DNA of 64,000 bases from JACKJK01 sp046159835 (GTDB lineage: Bacteria; Pseudomonadota; Alphaproteobacteria; Rhizobiales; Tepidamorphaceae), in NCBI RefSeq assembly GCF_046159835.1, contig NZ_JBJXCY010000002.1:372001-436000 (forward strand). Reading direction: 5' to 3'. The notes under the pieces were generated by a model, which had not been told where the DNA came from, made no database searches, and worked only from the letters and a program-made list of their open reading frames with translations. Position 1 is the stretch's first letter. Every line of letters starts with the position of its first letter. This document shows positions 61,715 to 64,000 of this stretch, one piece after another. A program made the position numbers and the translations under genes.

Positions 61715-61899
61715 CGACCGTGCGGCCCCGGCTCCGTTTCAAGAGGCTGCCGCGCGAATGGCTGGTCATCGTACGCAAATGGTAACCAATTGTTTGCGCT
61801 GTTCTCACACAGATCGGGAAATTCCACGTTGTCGGTGATCTGGAAAGCCATCGGTTAGCTTTTCACGATATCTCCCGAGTACCAAAGGGAGAATCCTCG
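61715..61899. promoter_or_regulatory. Intergenic region upstream of the MHYT-GGDEF-EAL gene
   Basis: About 185 bases containing the expected promoter. GGGAG precedes the ATG at 61900 by eight bases. No strong palindrome is seen. Confidence 0.3.
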
Positions 61900-64000
61900 A
61901 TGTTGCGTGTTGCTTCTTGCATCATGAACGAGCACGACCACCTGCTCGTCGCCATTGCCGCGCTGATCTGCGGTGTTGGTGTTCTTGTTGCCACCAGTCT
62001 GTATCGGCGCGCGCGCAGCACACGAGGCTACGCACGTCTGTCATGGGTCGGCCTCGGCGCCATTGCCGCCGGGTCCACCATCTGGTGCACGCACTTCGTC
62101 GCGATGCTGGCCTACCAGCCCGGCGTCCCCATTTCCTACGACACCGTCCTGACGCTCGTCTCCCTGCTGATCGCGGTTGCAGGAAGCACGCTGGCGATGC
62201 TGATCGGCAGCCTGCGCATCAAGCTGGCGCCCGCGGTCGGCGGCGGCATCTTCGGTCTCGCCATCGCCGCGATGCACTACACCGGCATGGCGGCATTCTC
62301 GGTCGGCGGGTTCCTCACCTGGAGCCAGGCCTACGTCTCCGCCTCCGTCGCGATCGCGATCCCGCTTGGCGCGGCAGCTTTCCACATGAACGCCGCCGGC
62401 ATGGACGACAAGCGCCGCTGGGCAGGCGCTGTGCTGATGATCCTGTCGATTGTCGGCATGCACTTCACCGGCATGTCGGCCGTCACGATCCATTCCTACG
62501 GTTTCGACGGGATCGCCGGCCTCGACGACACCACCCGCATGATGCTCGTCTTTGGCGTCACCGGTGTCGGCTGCCTCGTCCTGTCGACCGCTGCCATCAG
62601 CTTCTTTCTCGACAACCAGGCGCGCAGCCATCTGGTCGCGCGCATGCGCTACCTCACCGAAAGCGCCGTCGATGGCATGGTCGTGTGCCGCAATGGCAAG
62701 ATCCTGCATGCCAACGCAGCTTTCGAGAAGATGAGTGGTCGCACGCGCGAAAACCTGCTGCACGGCCTGATCTTCGACATGATCGAGAACCCGTCGCAGG
62801 TGAAGGAGAGCGAACTCGTCCGCACCACCCTGCGCAGCGCAGATGGTCCGCCGGTCCAGGTGGAAGTGACAAAGCGCACCGAATCCGTTCGCGACAATCT
62901 CGATCCGCTCGCGGTCTTCGCGTTCCGCGATATCAGCCAGCGCATCGCCAACGAGCAGCGCATCTCCTATCTCGCCGCCTATGACAGCCTGACGGGACTG
63001 CGCAACCGCACCTCGTTCTACGACGAGGCCAAGACCATGATGAGCGCCGAGGGACAGCGCAAGCTGGCGATCCTCGAACTCGACATGGACCGCTTCAAGG
63101 AAATCAACGATGGTCACGGCCACGCTGCCGGCGACCATGTTCTCCAGGCCATCGGCACCCGCCTGCGCGACAGCCTGACGCCGGGACAGATCGCAGCGCG
63201 TATCGGTGGCGACGAGTTCGTCATTCTCGCGCCGATCTCCGACCGCAACGAGGCCCGCGAAATCGCCGAGTCCGTGCTCGAGACCATGTCGCATGGCATC
63301 GAACACGAAGGCCGCGTCTTCCGCTGCGGCGCCAGCATCGGCATCGCCATGTTCCCCTTCGACGGCGAGTCCGTTGAAGAGCTGATGAACAATGCCGACC
63401 TCGCGATGTACCGCGCCAAGCAGAAGTCGGATGGCAACTACTGCTTCTACAACGGCGAAATGGACAACCTCGCCCGCGAGCGCCGCTCGCTGATCGAGGA
63501 CCTGCGCAACGCCATCGACAACGAAGAACTCGAACTGCACTACCAGGTGCAGATCTCGGTGCCGAACGAGACTGTCAGCGGCTACGAGGCCCTGCTGCGC
63601 TGGACGCACCCAGTGCTTGGCTCGATCCCGCCGAACCGCTTCATTCCGCTGGCCGAACAGAGTGGCCTCATCATCCCGCTCGGCGAATGGGTGCTGCGCG
63701 AAGCCTGCCGCGAGGCCGCGTCCTGGAACTCGACCTGCAACATTTCCGTGAACCTGTCTGCCGAGCAGCTGTCCGATCCGGAGCTTGCCAACATGGTGCT
63801 CTCCACACTGCTGGAAACGGGTCTCTCCCCGTCGCGGCTCGAACTGGAAGTCACCGAGACGAGCTTCATCAACGATCAGGCGCGCGCAGCCGCCACGCTT
63901 GGCCAGCTCAAGGCGATGGGCGTCTCGATTTCCATCGACGATTTCGGCACGGGCTATTCATCGCTGGCCATGCTGCGCGAGTTCCCCTTCGACAAGATCA
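61900..64000 (+). CDS. MHYT-PAS-GGDEF-EAL cyclic-di-GMP protein (3' truncated)
   Basis: The frame is open from ATG 61900 to the window end (700 codons seen). Residues ~15-230 are seven-helix MHYT with three motifs (WCTHFVAML, AMHYTGMAAF, GMHFTGMSAV), a proposed sensor for oxygen, CO or NO through copper. A PAS domain (~245-355) follows, then GGDEF (~365-525) with an intact RIGGDEF catalytic loop, and EAL starting ~530 with YEALLRWTHP. The inhibitory RxxD site before GGDEF is absent (TPGQ instead), so feedback by c-di-GMP is unlikely. Both synthesis and breakdown motifs seen so far are intact. The end of EAL lies outside the window. Confidence 0.92.
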   Translation, partial: MLRVASCIMNEHDHLLVAIAALICGVGVLVATSLYRRARSTRGYARLSWVGLGAIAAGSTIWCTHFVAMLAYQPGVPISYDTVLTLVSLLIAVAGSTLAMLIGSLRIKLAPAVGGGIFGLAIAAMHYTGMAAFSVGGFLTWSQAYVSASVAIAIPLGAAAFHMNAAGMDDKRRWAGAVLMILSIVGMHFTGMSAVTIHSYGFDGIAGLDDTTRMMLVFGVTGVGCLVLSTAAISFFLDNQARSHLVARMRYLTESAVDGMVVCRNGKILHANAAFEKMSGRTRENLLHGLIFDMIENPSQVKESELVRTTLRSADGPPVQVEVTKRTESVRDNLDPLAVFAFRDISQRIANEQRISYLAAYDSLTGLRNRTSFYDEAKTMMSAEGQRKLAILELDMDRFKEINDGHGHAAGDHVLQAIGTRLRDSLTPGQIAARIGGDEFVILAPISDRNEAREIAESVLETMSHGIEHEGRVFRCGASIGIAMFPFDGESVEELMNNADLAMYRAKQKSDGNYCFYNGEMDNLARERRSLIEDLRNAIDNEELELHYQVQISVPNETVSGYEALLRWTHPVLGSIPPNRFIPLAEQSGLIIPLGEWVLREACREAASWNSTCNISVNLSAEQLSDPELANMVLSTLLETGLSPSRLELEVTETSFINDQARAAATLGQLKAMGVSISIDDFGTGYSSLAMLREFPFDKI

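Noticed and set aside
62041..63609. 522-residue open frame antisense to the MHYT-GGDEF-EAL gene
   Set aside because: The plus-strand frame carries MHYT, GGDEF and EAL motifs across the whole stretch.

Overview
The window is high-GC DNA from an alphaproteobacterium. The gene content suggests Hyphomicrobiales (Rhizobiales), possibly a marine or soil heterotroph. It has BA14K proteins, TAXI-type TRAP transport, a fused ArsR/methyltransferase next to metF, many Tat-type L,D-transpeptidases, a DgcA-type demethylase with a non-pyrrolysine MttB homologue, and TTAA-N7-TTAAC (CtrA-like) motifs. Genus and species cannot be given from the sequence alone. I see no rRNA, tRNA, CRISPR array, phage, transposase or origin. 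It reads as ordinary chromosome, densely coded, with many 4-base stop/start overlaps.

Layout. 1-4.1 kb: end of a probable MscS-type channel, a cysteine-rich membrane protein, a DASS/TrkA-C permease, and a Tat-exported intradiol-dioxygenase-like protein paired with a ferric-reductase-like membrane protein. 4.3-6.4 kb: a chromate operon (rhodanese-ChrB fusion then ChrA). 6.6-12.4 kb: a membrane ferredoxin-adenylyl cyclase fusion, an extensin-like lipoprotein, an ornithine decarboxylase-family enzyme, an amidase, and an overlooked 27-residue membrane microprotein. 12.6-16.2 kb: ArsR-methyltransferase plus metF with a palindromic operator candidate, then tag and two related secreted proteins. 16.3-18.8 kb: MOSC, DUF2798 and EttA.

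19.0-24.5 kb is the most unusual part: two tandem paralogues with TIR, membrane segment, coiled coil and long TPR arrays, followed by a zinc-ribbon TerB protein, all on one strand. 24.6-32.4 kb: paired BA14K genes, a TAXI TRAP transporter, two L,D-transpeptidases, DUF1989 and DsrE proteins. 32.5-39 kb: a probable methylated-amine or betaine catabolic locus (LysR, M20 amidohydrolase, MttB-like methyltransferase, DgcA-like oxidoreductase) with queF embedded. 39-44.8 kb: an M23 peptidase, ArsR plus ArsP-like permease, and a type III polyketide synthase facing an FAD oxidoreductase/ICMT methyltransferase operon. 44.8-49.3 kb: alcohol dehydrogenase, methylglyoxal synthase coupled to an SDR, a histidine phosphatase-like protein and ArgE. 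49.4-56 kb: an RND efflux pair, a MerR regulator and a membrane TPR protein. 56-64 kb: SDRs, a SoxW-like thioredoxin, an ArsC-family protein, cyclopropane fatty acid synthase, a class II aldolase and a truncated MHYT-PAS-GGDEF-EAL protein.

All function assignments come from reading motifs and recalling families; no database search was run.
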